This document shows, piece after piece, positions 54,707-63,120 of a DNA stretch of 64,000 nucleotides (position 1 is its first letter; each line of letters begins with the position of its first letter). Under the pieces are notes generated by a model. It was not told the origin of the DNA, searched no databases, and saw only the letters and a program-made list of their open reading frames with translations. This DNA is from a virus. The stretch is from the IMG/VR virus record IMGVR_UViG_3300042691_005081, positions 1 to 64,000 of that record. One strand, 5' to 3'. A program made the translations under genes and the position numbers.

Positions 54707-55096
54707 ATGAGAACAGCTGCAATTTGCCCAACATGTGCCACATATGAAAATGCTAAATGCATTTTATATAATGGCTCTTTTCTTTCTAATATTAATGTTG
54801 CTCCTTTAGATGATTTAGAGACAATATTAGAAAAAATAAATACTAGATTAGTACCGCTATCTGGATCTTTAGCTCCTAGTACATCCGCTACATATTTAGG
54901 ACAACTGTATTTAAATACAGCTAAATCTGTATTATATTTTGCTAAATCTGTAGGAACAGGAGCTTCTGATTGGAGTGTTGTATTAACTACTCCTGTTATC
55001 CCTCCTCAATATGCTAATAACTCTGCTGCATTATTAGCGGGATTAGTTGCTGGTCAAATTTATCGTACAGGAGATGTTCTTAAAATAGTTCATTAA
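54707..55096 (+). CDS. Small virion/fibre protein with short trimeric-type C-terminus
   Basis: This 129-residue protein has an N-terminal Cys pair (CPTCATYENAKC) and an anchor stretch ILYNGSFLSNINVAPLDDLETILEKI like that of the genes at 14171 and 14537. Its C-terminus, PPQYANNSAALLAGLVAGQIYRT followed by GDVLKIVH, is a type I recall as common at the ends of phage tail proteins. It lies directly at a promoter, which would place its start codon at or next to the transcript start. It is probably a small tail or fibre component; its partner is unknown. Confidence 0.65.
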   Translation: MRTAAICPTCATYENAKCILYNGSFLSNINVAPLDDLETILEKINTRLVPLSGSLAPSTSATYLGQLYLNTAKSVLYFAKSVGTGASDWSVVLTTPVIPPQYANNSAALLAGLVAGQIYRTGDVLKIVH

Positions 55097-55115
55097 TATA
55101 TTTAAATAAAAAGAA

Positions 55116-55607
55116 ATGAATTGGTTTTTAGAAAATTGGCAAGCAATAGTTGGTACTGGAACATTAACTACTATTATTAATTATTTAATAAACAAACAAC
55201 AACAAAAACAACTTCTAAAAAAAGGAGATGTAGAGATTGATTCTGCAGAAGTAGATTACGCTGTTAAAGTGAGAGAGCTTTACGAAAGTTTGCTTGTACA
55301 AGCTAATACAGATAAAGATGCTCTTAAATCAGATAAAGATGCTATTGTTAATGAATTTAAAGCAGAAAAAGAATATTTTAGAAAACAAATTGATGAACTT
55401 CGTTCTCAAGCATCTTTAATGCAAGAACAATTTAACTCTATACAAATTGCCTATGCAAAGGAGGTTGAGCAGTCGCAAAACTGGGAAAAATTGCATAGAG
55501 AATTAGCCAAAGAAAATGAAGAATTAAAACGTCTTTATGAAGATTTAAAATCTCTTTATGATAAACTGAAAGCTGAATTCGAGAAACATAAAAAACAAAA
55601 ACAATAA
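55116..55607 (+). CDS. Membrane-anchored coiled-coil protein (lysis cassette candidate)
   Basis: This 163-residue protein has a weak N-terminal membrane segment (NWQAIVGTGTLTTIINYLI, residues 7-25) followed by a long, highly charged coiled coil (about residues 60-160) ending in Lys-rich sequence. That layout, one N-terminal anchor and a long helix, is shared by some holin-like and i-spanin proteins. It is followed two bases later by a second anchored protein and then an M15 peptidase, so a role in lysis is likely. It could also be a structural coiled coil. Confidence 0.55.
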   Translation: MNWFLENWQAIVGTGTLTTIINYLINKQQQKQLLKKGDVEIDSAEVDYAVKVRELYESLLVQANTDKDALKSDKDAIVNEFKAEKEYFRKQIDELRSQASLMQEQFNSIQIAYAKEVEQSQNWEKLHRELAKENEELKRLYEDLKSLYDKLKAEFEKHKKQKQ

Positions 55608-55608
55608 T

Positions 55609-56193
55609 ATGAAATTTGATTATAAATATATTTTAATTATAATTCTTATAGTTATAATTATTTTAATGAGAGGTTGTGATTCTAAATTTATTCCTAAAGA
55701 TCCTATTATTACAACTCAATATGACACTGTATTTAAAGAAACACATGACACTGTATTTAAAAAAGTAACAGTTACAGATGTAAAATATATTACACAAGAC
55801 ATTCCTATATTTACAGATATAGATAGTTGTAATAAACAATATAATAGACAAACTACATATAAGGATACAATTAAACTAGATAGTTTAGGTGTAATTACAG
55901 TGATAGATACAGTGTATCAAAACAAGTTAAAAGAAAGAACCATATTTAAAAACTATAAAATACCTCTTGTCACTAAGACAATTACAATTATAAAACAACC
56001 AGATCCTAAAAGACAATTGTATATAGGAGGTAATTTGTTTGGTGACAAGACAAGTATACAATTATTTACTCCTGGTCTTTTATATAAGGATAGAAAAGAT
56101 AGAATATATCAAGCTAATGTTGGCGTAAATTTTGATGGCTCACTAACATATGGTGCAGGAATGTATTGGAAAATCAATTTAAATAAAAAATAA
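55609..56193 (+). CDS. Membrane-anchored β-rich protein, spanin-like candidate
   Basis: This 194-residue protein has a strong N-terminal membrane segment (YILIIILIVIIILM, residues 7-20) followed by RGCDSK. The Cys at about 23 sits where a lipobox would be, but the Arg makes lipidation doubtful. The rest is β-rich with repeated DTVFK segments (about residues 40-52) and a C-terminal half with alternating strands (LYIGGNLFGDKTS). It would face the periplasm. Between a coiled-coil protein and a peptidoglycan peptidase, a spanin-like or envelope-disrupting role is reasonable, but not shown. Confidence 0.55.
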   Translation: MKFDYKYILIIILIVIIILMRGCDSKFIPKDPIITTQYDTVFKETHDTVFKKVTVTDVKYITQDIPIFTDIDSCNKQYNRQTTYKDTIKLDSLGVITVIDTVYQNKLKERTIFKNYKIPLVTKTITIIKQPDPKRQLYIGGNLFGDKTSIQLFTPGLLYKDRKDRIYQANVGVNFDGSLTYGAGMYWKINLNKK

Positions 56194-56196
56194 CCA

Positions 56197-56625
56197 ATGG
56201 TGACAAGTAAACAATGTTTTGATAAATGGGGAGATCCATTAACTACACATGATGAAGGAACTTATATGGTTATGTGGGATGTTCCATCTAATTTAGAAAT
56301 TGGCGTTATACCAAAAAGATTATATTGTAATAAAGCAATGATAACACCATTAACAAATGCATTTAAGAATTTAATTTCTAGAGGATTTGTAAATGAACTT
56401 AAAACATGGGATGGATGTTTTAATATTAGAAAAAAAAGAGGACTTAGCTCTCAATCATTACATTCTTGGGGTGTAGCAATAGATGTTAATGCATTTGAAA
56501 ATGGATTAGGTGTTACACCAAAACTTTCATCAGGGTTTGTAAAATGTTTTATTGATGCTGGTTTTGATTGGGGAGGAACTTGGACTCGTCGAGACGGTAT
56601 GCACTTCCAATTAAATAAAATATAA
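56197..56625 (+). CDS. M15-type peptidoglycan peptidase (endolysin)
   Basis: This 142-residue enzyme has the zinc-site pattern of the M15 family (D-Ala-D-Ala or L-Ala-D-Glu peptidases): SLHSWGVAIDVN with H89 and D96, a later AGFDWGG, and RDGMHFQL with H136. It lacks a signal peptide, so export probably needs a holin. It would cut peptide cross-links or stems in the host wall for lysis. It starts three bases after the spanin-like gene, and its stop overlaps the next start (TAATG). The size equals the catalytic domain alone, without a wall-binding domain. Confidence 0.9.
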   Translation: MVTSKQCFDKWGDPLTTHDEGTYMVMWDVPSNLEIGVIPKRLYCNKAMITPLTNAFKNLISRGFVNELKTWDGCFNIRKKRGLSSQSLHSWGVAIDVNAFENGLGVTPKLSSGFVKCFIDAGFDWGGTWTRRDGMHFQLNKI

Positions 56626-56765
56626 TGGCAAAAGTAACTAACACTATAGAAAATAAAATTACATCAAGTGTTAATCGTCCTGGTGTACATGCTAAAGCTA
56701 AAACTTCTAGTTTAAAAACTAGTAAAAATTATAAAAAGAAAAATGTTGGTCAAGGTAGAATATAA
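56625..56765 (+). CDS. 46-residue basic microprotein
   Basis: This short ORF overlaps the peptidase stop and the next start by one base each (TAATG at both ends), a strong sign that it is translated. It is very basic, with RPGVHAKAKTSSLK and a Lys-rich NYKKKNVGQGR ending. It lacks hydrophobic segments. The sequence style (RPGVHAK...SKNYKKK...GQGR) is one I associate with a recurring small protein of Bacteroidota phages, whose function is not known to me. Nucleic-acid binding is plausible from its charge. Confidence 0.7.
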   Translation: MAKVTNTIENKITSSVNRPGVHAKAKTSSLKTSKNYKKKNVGQGRI

Positions 56766-57064
56766 TGAATGTAGTATATCAAGGAAAAATTGCATTAGAT
56801 GGAAGTACAAGAATTAATTGTACAGCTTCTTCTATGGAAATTTCTCTAATTATTATAAACAATATAAGTTCTAATTATACGTTAACAGTTAGTAGATTTG
56901 AAACTGGTCCAGGTATTCATGAAATTCCTATTTATAGGTTTGATTTAGATGCTGGAGACACTGTAAGAGATACAACTATTTATACACTCTCTCAAGGAGA
57001 TTATATTCGTTTAGAGTCTACTCAAATTAATACAACATATTATATTTCAGCAGAAACTACATGA
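56765..57064 (+). CDS. Small β-rich virion protein
   Basis: This 99-residue protein is almost entirely β-strand, with alternating hydrophobic and polar residues (SMEISLIIINNISSNYTLTVSR) and no Cys cluster or membrane segment. It reads as one small jelly-roll or immunoglobulin-like domain. It begins in the stop of the basic microprotein, and its stop overlaps the next gene by four bases (ATGA), so coupled translation with the large fibre protein is likely. A tail or fibre accessory role is inferred from that pairing. Confidence 0.65.
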   Translation: MNVVYQGKIALDGSTRINCTASSMEISLIIINNISSNYTLTVSRFETGPGIHEIPIYRFDLDAGDTVRDTTIYTLSQGDYIRLESTQINTTYYISAETT

Positions 57065-58539
57065 TACAAGTATATGATAAATATGGAAAGATAAAGTCTT
57101 CAGGACTTCCTGGAACTGGTACTGTTACAAGTTTTTCTGCTGGTAATTTGTCTCCTTTATTTAATTCTATAGTTACCTCTCCAACAAGTACACCTAATAT
57201 TTCATTCTCTAAAATATCCCAAGCACAAAATTTATTTTATGCTAGTCCAAATGGAGTTTCTGGAGTTCCAACATTTAGAGCATTAGTAGCTGCAGATATT
57301 CCTACATTAACAAATTATGTCCCTACAAGTAGAACATTAACAATAAATGGAGTAACATTTGATTTATCTGCAAATAGAACTTGGACAGTTTCAGGAGCTA
57401 CTTGGGGAAGTATAACAGGAACAATAACAGCACAAACAGATTTAACTACATATCTTTCTACAAATTACTTTCCTAAACCAACAGGAACAACTGGTCAATA
57501 TATTAGAGGTGATGGTTCTTTAGCAACTTTTCCAACTATACCAACTGTAGGAACATGGGGAGCATTAAATTATCCATCATGGACTACAGGTACACCATTT
57601 GTAAAAATGACTGCTGTTGGTACATTTGTTTTAGACACTAATACATATTTAACTACAGCTGTTACTTCGGTAGGATTATCAATGCCTTCTGCATTTAATG
57701 TAACAAGTAGTCCTGTAACAGGTACAGGAACATTAACTGTTACAGGTGCTGGTGTAGTGTCTCAATATATAAGAGGTGATGGAACACTTGCTAATTTTCC
57801 AACCTCAACAGGGGGTGGTGCTTCTTTATCTTATTATTTAAATGGAAGTGTATCACAAGGAACATTTGGTGGTGTTTCGTTTAGAGAAATGGATAGAACA
57901 CCAATATTAGGAGCAGGTACAGACTTTACAATAGCAACAAATGGATATATTCAATCATTTATAACTGATGCAGGAGTTCCAAATTTATTAGAAATACCAG
58001 CAGGTAATTGGAACTTTGAAACTTATTTTAGTGCATCAAGTGGAGGAGGAACTCCATCATTTTATATAGAATTATATAAATGGGATGGAACAACTCTATC
58101 ATTACTAGCATCTAATTCAATAAACCCTGAAGCTATAACAGGTGGAACAGTTGTAGATTTATATATAAGTGCATTAGCAGTTCCACAAACAACATTGTTA
58201 ACAACTGATAGATTAGCAGTTAGAATATATGTTAATAATAGTGGTAGAACTATTACACTTCATACAGAAGATAGTAATTTATGTCAAGTTATAACTACAT
58301 TTTCAACAGGAATAACTGCATTAAATGGTTTAACTGTACAAGTACAAAACTTTGCTAATGACACTAATGTTACTATGGTTTCCTCTGGAACAACGCACAC
58401 TATTACATGGGCAGGAACATTAGCAGATGCTAGAATAACAAGTGCTAGTGTATGGAACAGTAAACAAAAAGAAATAACATCAGGAACAGCAGCTCCATCA
58501 GGAGGAGTAGATGGAGATATTTATTTACAATACATTTAA
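57061..58539 (+). CDS. Tail fibre protein
   Basis: This 492-residue protein has a typical phage-fibre composition: Gly, Thr and Ser rich, β-rich and without Cys clusters. Repeated units near the N-terminus include two copies of QYIRGDG(S/T)LA (about residues 141-149 and 236-244), each opening with a Gly-Thr-rich stretch. That is a common shaft repeat of fibres. From about residue 255 a jelly-roll-like domain follows (FNFETYFSASSGGGTPSFYIEL). The C-terminus (SGTAAPSGGVDGDIYLQYI) is a common end of phage fibre proteins. The protein probably forms a trimeric fibre. Confidence 0.75.
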   Translation: MIQVYDKYGKIKSSGLPGTGTVTSFSAGNLSPLFNSIVTSPTSTPNISFSKISQAQNLFYASPNGVSGVPTFRALVAADIPTLTNYVPTSRTLTINGVTFDLSANRTWTVSGATWGSITGTITAQTDLTTYLSTNYFPKPTGTTGQYIRGDGSLATFPTIPTVGTWGALNYPSWTTGTPFVKMTAVGTFVLDTNTYLTTAVTSVGLSMPSAFNVTSSPVTGTGTLTVTGAGVVSQYIRGDGTLANFPTSTGGGASLSYYLNGSVSQGTFGGVSFREMDRTPILGAGTDFTIATNGYIQSFITDAGVPNLLEIPAGNWNFETYFSASSGGGTPSFYIELYKWDGTTLSLLASNSINPEAITGGTVVDLYISALAVPQTTLLTTDRLAVRIYVNNSGRTITLHTEDSNLCQVITTFSTGITALNGLTVQVQNFANDTNVTMVSSGTTHTITWAGTLADARITSASVWNSKQKEITSGTAAPSGGVDGDIYLQYI

Positions 58540-58550
58540 AAATAAAAATT

Positions 58551-58973
58551 ATGGCAGATAATGTAGGATATACACCAGGAACAGGTGCAATAGTAGCGGC
58601 AGATGAAATAGATGGCGTTTTATATCAAAGAATTAAACCCACTGTTGGCGCAAATGGTATAGCAATAGATGTAAGCGAAGAAAACCCTATGCCAGTTCAA
58701 GAGGCAAGAGTAGAAGATTTATTGGCAATTATTCAGCGACTTGTAAAGGTTTGTGAATCATTGCAAGTTGTAGACTCCGCCCAAAGACAAAGAGTAACAA
58801 TAGATGCAATTACAGGTAACTTAACACTAGCCACAGTTTCTACAGTTTCTACAGTATCATCAGTCACTAACGTGGCTGCTCAAACCTCTCTTGCAGGAAT
58901 GGATAGAGAAATGTACATAAACATAGCAAGACAAACATATGAGAATTCAATTCGTTCAAAACTAACTTTTTAA
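58551..58973 (+). CDS. Small structural protein opening the fibre module
   Basis: This 140-residue protein has an N-terminal β-rich part (YTPGTGAIVAADEIDGVLYQRIKP), then a helical segment (about residues 53-73) and a Thr/Val/Ser repeat (LATVSTVSTVSSVTNV). The start VGYTPGTGA...DEIDGVLYQR is a form I have seen in phage structural proteins. Its base composition is richer in GCG, GGC and CGC-type strings than the upstream genes, and that shift continues into the next gene. It probably anchors or chaperones the following fibre/adhesin protein. Function is not otherwise known. Confidence 0.65.
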   Translation: MADNVGYTPGTGAIVAADEIDGVLYQRIKPTVGANGIAIDVSEENPMPVQEARVEDLLAIIQRLVKVCESLQVVDSAQRQRVTIDAITGNLTLATVSTVSTVSSVTNVAAQTSLAGMDREMYINIARQTYENSIRSKLTF

Positions 58974-58989
58974 TAATTAAAAAATAATT

Positions 58990-61623
58990 ATGCCAGCATT
59001 AACAAATAATACATTAACAAAACAAGTAGATTTACCTGTATGGGAGTGGACAAGATTTGCACCTGCAGTAAGTTCAGCAATATCAAGTTCTTGTTCAGCA
59101 GATAATGGTAATTTTATGCCAGAAGAGCACGGTAGATACATCTATTATTTAATTTCTGCAACTTCGTTTGTAAAACACGATACTTGGACTGATATGTATT
59201 TGCCAGTATCTACACCTCCAATAGCTCCTGTTAACTTTAGTGCTATGAAGTATAGCGGTGCATTAGGCATAGATGGAAACGTTATTGCAGCAACAGCAAA
59301 CACGCTTACTATTCCGTCAATTACAATGCAATCTTTAAAAGGATATGATGTTGAAATTGTTTCAGGCACAGGTGCAGGACAACGTAGAACTATCACAGGA
59401 GTAGCAGAACCAGTTATTGCAGATAGCGGAATAGTTACAGCAGTCAACAACGTAGCAGGAGCTTTAAATATTACAGATACATTAAAAGCATTTTCTGGTA
59501 ATCAATACGCTGGTTACACTTTGCGTATTGCAGGAAACGCAGGAGTTTCTCAAATTAGAAGAATATTATCTAATACTGCTACTCAAATTGTTTTGGCAGA
59601 TACTACCCAAATGAATGAAACTTGGAATAACCCTGCAATATTTAACCCTGCAATTAACGCAACAGCGGGTTCACAAGCTGTTTATTCTATTGAATCGCAA
59701 GTTATAACACTTGACTCGGCTTGGGGTGTAACTCCTGATGCTACTTCTGTTTTCAGAGTACAATCAGGATTGGTGATATTAGTTTCTAATAATACAAGTG
59801 CGCCATTTTTTACGATGCAAGCATACGATCAAATTTCAGATACTTGGTACGTCATGCCAGCAATGCAAAATATTTTTGCAGCAGCAGGAAATGATCTTAG
59901 TATTGAAAGAACTACCGAAAACTCATCTATTTGGGAAAGAGGTATTGCAGCGGCAGCAAGTACAACAACAACGCTTGTAGATGCTTCACAAGGAGTTGAT
60001 AGAGCGGCTTGGACTACAGATCAATGGAAAGATTATTGGGTTTACATTTATTCGGGAACAGGTGCAGGACAAATTAGACGAATTGCTTCCAATACAGCAA
60101 ACACACTTACTTGGGCAACCGCTGGTACTGCTCCAACTGCAACTAGTCGTTATTTTATAATTGGTTTTGATGCGGGAATTGCTACAGCAGGAGCATCTAC
60201 AACAATAACAGATAGTACAAAATCTTGGGAGGTTAACAGATGGAGAAATTATGCTGTTAGAATATTAGCAGGAACAGGAGCAGGACAGCTTAGACCTATT
60301 GCTTCTAATACAGCTACAGCATTAACCATTGTAGGAACTTGGGCAACTACTCCAGATAACACTTCTGTTTTTGCTATACAAGGCGACCCAAACAAACTAT
60401 ACATTCAATTAGGGGGTGTTAATGCTTTAGCAATACACAATATAGATTCGCAAGTACCAACTTTTGGAAGACAGCAAGACTTCGGTATTGCTAGAAATGC
60501 GGCTGCAACAGTTGAAGGACATAACCCTGTTGCTATTGCTTCTTTTGCAAATGCTACAAGTACAGCAACAGCTACCACAGCTCATCCGCATCAATTCAAA
60601 GTGGGGCAATTAGTAACTGTAAGAGGCGCAACAGATGCTAACTTTAACGTAACAAATGTGGCTATTGCTACCGTTCCATCAGCAACTACTTTTACTTATG
60701 TAATGGCAGGAACTCCAGCATCAACTACAATTGTTTCATCTCAATCAACTACTGTATTGGTAGATGCTACAAAGAACTGGACTGTCAATCAATGGGCAGG
60801 ACAAACTGTTTATATGTACACAGGTGCGGTTACTGCTGCAAATGGTAGTACAGCTGGTCAAGCGTTTAGAATAGCAAGTAACACAGCCACTACTTTAACT
60901 CTTGTGGCAGTTGGTACTGCTCCGACAAACGGAGTAAGTAGATACGCTATATCAACTTCAACAGCTATTGGTGCTGCTGACTTTGGAGTAGCAACAGGAA
61001 CGCAGTCAGCTACAACTTTACAAGATACAACTAAATCTTGGGCAAATAATATTTGGGCAGGAAAAAGATTGAGAATATTAACTACGACAGGTTTTAGTGC
61101 AGAAGTGAATATTACTTCTAATACTGCCAATACACTTACTTTTCCAGCAATTACTGCACCAACTACATTAGTAACAGAATATGTAATTTTAGAACAAGCA
61201 CAAAAAAATCAAGGAACTAATGTTAACTGGGCATTTGGTACAAGTGATTTAGCCACAAGAGGAAAGTATATGTTTGTTGTTCGTGGCGGTGGTGCTATAG
61301 GATTTGACAGATTTGACTTAACTACTGATAGATGCAATCAAATGTTTACTTCGCCACTAACCGAAACTTTATCTACAGGAACAATGACTGCTTATGATGG
61401 AGCTGATAATATATTCTTTCACAAGGATGCCACGCAGAGGGTAATGTCCTTAAATGTGGTAACTGGTAGAGTAAATGGTGCTTCTATGTACCCTTACGCT
61501 CCGCCAACGGCAGTTATAGGAAACAGAATGGAAATATTTACAACTAAGGATGGATTAAAATATATATGGTTAAATCGTGCATCTTTTGCAGAATGTTTCC
61601 GTTGCTTAATTTTTTGGACATAA
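58990..61623 (+). CDS. Tail protein with tandem GTGAGQ-type modules
   Basis: This 877-residue protein is built of about six imperfect tandem modules. Each has an aromatic or β strand, a GTGAGQxRxI-like turn, SNTATxLT, and an end of the type TSxFxI. Clear copies run DVEIVSGTGAGQRRTI, WVYIYSGTGAGQIRRI, YAVRILAGTGAGQLRPI and a divergent YMYTGAV...AGQAFRI. The modules repeat over roughly residues 115-725. The C-terminal 150 residues are different (NWAFGTSDLATRGKYMFVV and a Cys near the end). The form is that of a fibre or baseplate-like protein with repeated β-sandwiches. The base composition differs from the left part of the window, suggesting recent acquisition. Confidence 0.75.
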   Translation: MPALTNNTLTKQVDLPVWEWTRFAPAVSSAISSSCSADNGNFMPEEHGRYIYYLISATSFVKHDTWTDMYLPVSTPPIAPVNFSAMKYSGALGIDGNVIAATANTLTIPSITMQSLKGYDVEIVSGTGAGQRRTITGVAEPVIADSGIVTAVNNVAGALNITDTLKAFSGNQYAGYTLRIAGNAGVSQIRRILSNTATQIVLADTTQMNETWNNPAIFNPAINATAGSQAVYSIESQVITLDSAWGVTPDATSVFRVQSGLVILVSNNTSAPFFTMQAYDQISDTWYVMPAMQNIFAAAGNDLSIERTTENSSIWERGIAAAASTTTTLVDASQGVDRAAWTTDQWKDYWVYIYSGTGAGQIRRIASNTANTLTWATAGTAPTATSRYFIIGFDAGIATAGASTTITDSTKSWEVNRWRNYAVRILAGTGAGQLRPIASNTATALTIVGTWATTPDNTSVFAIQGDPNKLYIQLGGVNALAIHNIDSQVPTFGRQQDFGIARNAAATVEGHNPVAIASFANATSTATATTAHPHQFKVGQLVTVRGATDANFNVTNVAIATVPSATTFTYVMAGTPASTTIVSSQSTTVLVDATKNWTVNQWAGQTVYMYTGAVTAANGSTAGQAFRIASNTATTLTLVAVGTAPTNGVSRYAISTSTAIGAADFGVATGTQSATTLQDTTKSWANNIWAGKRLRILTTTGFSAEVNITSNTANTLTFPAITAPTTLVTEYVILEQAQKNQGTNVNWAFGTSDLATRGKYMFVVRGGGAIGFDRFDLTTDRCNQMFTSPLTETLSTGTMTAYDGADNIFFHKDATQRVMSLNVVTGRVNGASMYPYAPPTAVIGNRMEIFTTKDGLKYIWLNRASFAECFRCLIFWT

Positions 61624-61640
61624 TTTTAATATTATAAAAA

Positions 61641-61802
61641 ATGACAATAGATATATTAATTAATCAATGTGAGATAAGACTAGAATATCTTAAATCTCAA
61701 AAACATTCTAATATCCAATTATCTAATTTAGATTTGGTTAATAAAATAGATATAGAAATCATACAAGTTGAACAAACAATTGAAAAGTTAAAAAATAAAT
61801 AA
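61641..61802 (+). CDS. 53-residue helical microprotein
   Basis: This short ORF starts 17 bases after the previous stop, and its stop overlaps the next ATG by one base (TAATG). It is predicted to be two amphipathic helices (INQCEIRLEYLKSQKH and IDIEIIQVEQTIEKLKNK), a form fit for a coiled-coil hairpin. One Cys at residue 10. It lies between fibre genes and may be a fibre chaperone or a small assembly factor. The overlap with the next gene supports translation. Confidence 0.6.
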   Translation: MTIDILINQCEIRLEYLKSQKHSNIQLSNLDLVNKIDIEIIQVEQTIEKLKNK

Positions 61803-61957
61803 TGTTATTAACGCTTTTACAAAGTAATACTCCTGTTACTACAAAAGCATGGATTAAAGTTTCAGGCGTTTGGAAAATAGCTATTGTATATATAAAAGTG
61901 GGAGGAGTATGGAAAATAGCAACACCAAATATAAAGGTTGCAGGAGTTTGGAAATAA
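61802..61957 (+). CDS. 51-residue protein of three GVWK repeats
   Basis: After a short N-terminus (MLLTLLQSNTPVTTKA) the whole protein consists of three copies of a 13- to 14-residue unit: WIKVSGVWKIAIVY, IKVGGVWKIATPN and IKVAGVWK. Each has a central GVWK with Ile/Val strands on both sides, so a β-prism or β-solenoid with exposed Trp is likely once oligomerised. The ATG overlaps the stop of the preceding microprotein. Such VWK repeats are, in my memory, a feature of phage tail-tip and adhesin ends. It could be the tip of the preceding fibre encoded as a separate gene. Confidence 0.65.
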   Translation: MLLTLLQSNTPVTTKAWIKVSGVWKIAIVYIKVGGVWKIATPNIKVAGVWK

Positions 61958-61981
61958 TTATAATTATAAAATAATAATAAA

Positions 61982-62365
61982 ATGAGAAAAACGTACCATC
62001 AATTTAGAAACGTAATGCACGTAGTGGGGTTTTTAACACTTGCTTACAAAGGATTAGGGTTACTTGACTTGGACTTATGGACTTGGCAAAAAATAGTTTT
62101 AGGATTTGTACTAAGTGCGATTGGCTACGGATTAGGTCACGCATACGAGGGAGTAAGATATATGCTTTTTGGTGACCCTGTAAGCAAAAGTGATGGTAAT
62201 TTGTCGTGGATTGGATTTACTGCTGGAGCATTTTTAGTAATGTTTATTCCAAACATAAATTTTATAAATACCTATTTATTCTATTTCTGTTTGAGTTTGT
62301 TTGTTTTGGATAATGTTTTAGCTGTTAGAAAAAAAAATAATAAAAATATAATCAATTATAAATAA
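61982..62365 (+). CDS. Small polytopic membrane protein
   Basis: This 127-residue protein has about four hydrophobic segments (near residues 11-27, 36-52, 77-92 and 95-113) and a basic, Asn-rich C-terminus. It begins 24 bases after the GVWK gene. Holin, superinfection-exclusion and envelope-modifying proteins can all look like this. Its distance from the peptidase (56197) makes a holin possible but unproved. GC-rich codons (GGCTACGG, TCGTGG) follow the composition of the previous genes. Confidence 0.65.
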   Translation: MRKTYHQFRNVMHVVGFLTLAYKGLGLLDLDLWTWQKIVLGFVLSAIGYGLGHAYEGVRYMLFGDPVSKSDGNLSWIGFTAGAFLVMFIPNINFINTYLFYFCLSLFVLDNVLAVRKKNNKNIINYK

Positions 62366-62401
62366 ATATTAATATATTTGTATAATTAAAATAAAATCAT
62401 T

Positions 62402-63118
62402 ATGGCAATAGGCAGAAAACAAATAGGATGGAGTAATGAAAGTAATTTACTTTGGCAAATTTCTAAGTTAATAGATAGATTAATAAAAACTATTGCTTCA
62501 AGCGGTGGAGTTCCAACACTTCAACAGGTTTTAGATAATAACCACGATTTAGTTGATAACAATAATTTTCAAGGTACAGAAGCTGGTGTAAGGAACGAAG
62601 GAGCTTATGTAAATGCTTTTGGGCAACAAGCAGCACAAGATAATACAGGCACAAGTATTAACGCTTTTGGCTTATCTTCTGCTCGTGAAAATACAGGAAA
62701 TGATGTAAATGCTATTGGTTATTACGCTGCAAATAATAACTCAGGAGATAATGTTAATGCCATAGGTGCAGATTCGGGTAGTGGAAATTCAGGAGTACAC
62801 GTAAACGCTTTTGGTAATAGCGCAGGAAAAAACAATACTTATAAGAACGTCAATCTTTTTGGATATAACGCTACTGCAGATGCTGATAATCAAACAGTAT
62901 TTTCAAAGTGGTTAGGTGGTGTAAATAAATATTTAGGTAGATTATCATTTAACAATATCACAGATGATAGAACTTGGAAGTTGCCTAATCAAAGTGGAAC
63001 ATTAACTGTTTTAGAAACTTCAAGTAATTATGCATCAGATGCTTTAGCAGCAGCAGGAGGAATACCTGTTGGAGGATTATATCATACAGCAGGAGTTGTA
63101 AAAATTAGACTTGTATAA
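62402..63118 (+). CDS. Tail fibre with YadA-like β-roll repeats
   Basis: This 238-residue protein begins with KQIGWSNESNLLWQISKLIDR, an anchor shared with the next gene. Residues 57-150 contain about five repeats of roughly 17-18 residues of the form NTGxxVNAFGxxAAxx (with VNAFGQQAA, INAFGLSSA, VNAIGYYAA, VNAIGADSG, VNAFGNSAG), like the left-handed β-roll of YadA-type trimeric adhesin heads. The end RTWKLPNQSGTLTV is a common fibre motif, followed by a small C-terminal part (GGLYHTAGVVKIRLV). A trimeric receptor-binding fibre is the most likely form. Confidence 0.75.
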   Translation: MAIGRKQIGWSNESNLLWQISKLIDRLIKTIASSGGVPTLQQVLDNNHDLVDNNNFQGTEAGVRNEGAYVNAFGQQAAQDNTGTSINAFGLSSARENTGNDVNAIGYYAANNNSGDNVNAIGADSGSGNSGVHVNAFGNSAGKNNTYKNVNLFGYNATADADNQTVFSKWLGGVNKYLGRLSFNNITDDRTWKLPNQSGTLTVLETSSNYASDALAAAGGIPVGGLYHTAGVVKIRLV

Positions 63119-63120
63119 TT

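Noticed and set aside
62373-62380. Promoter TATATTTG before the fibre gene at 62402
   Set aside because: It matches the -7 element, but no TTTG lies 19-21 bases upstream, and such strings are frequent in this AT-rich sequence.
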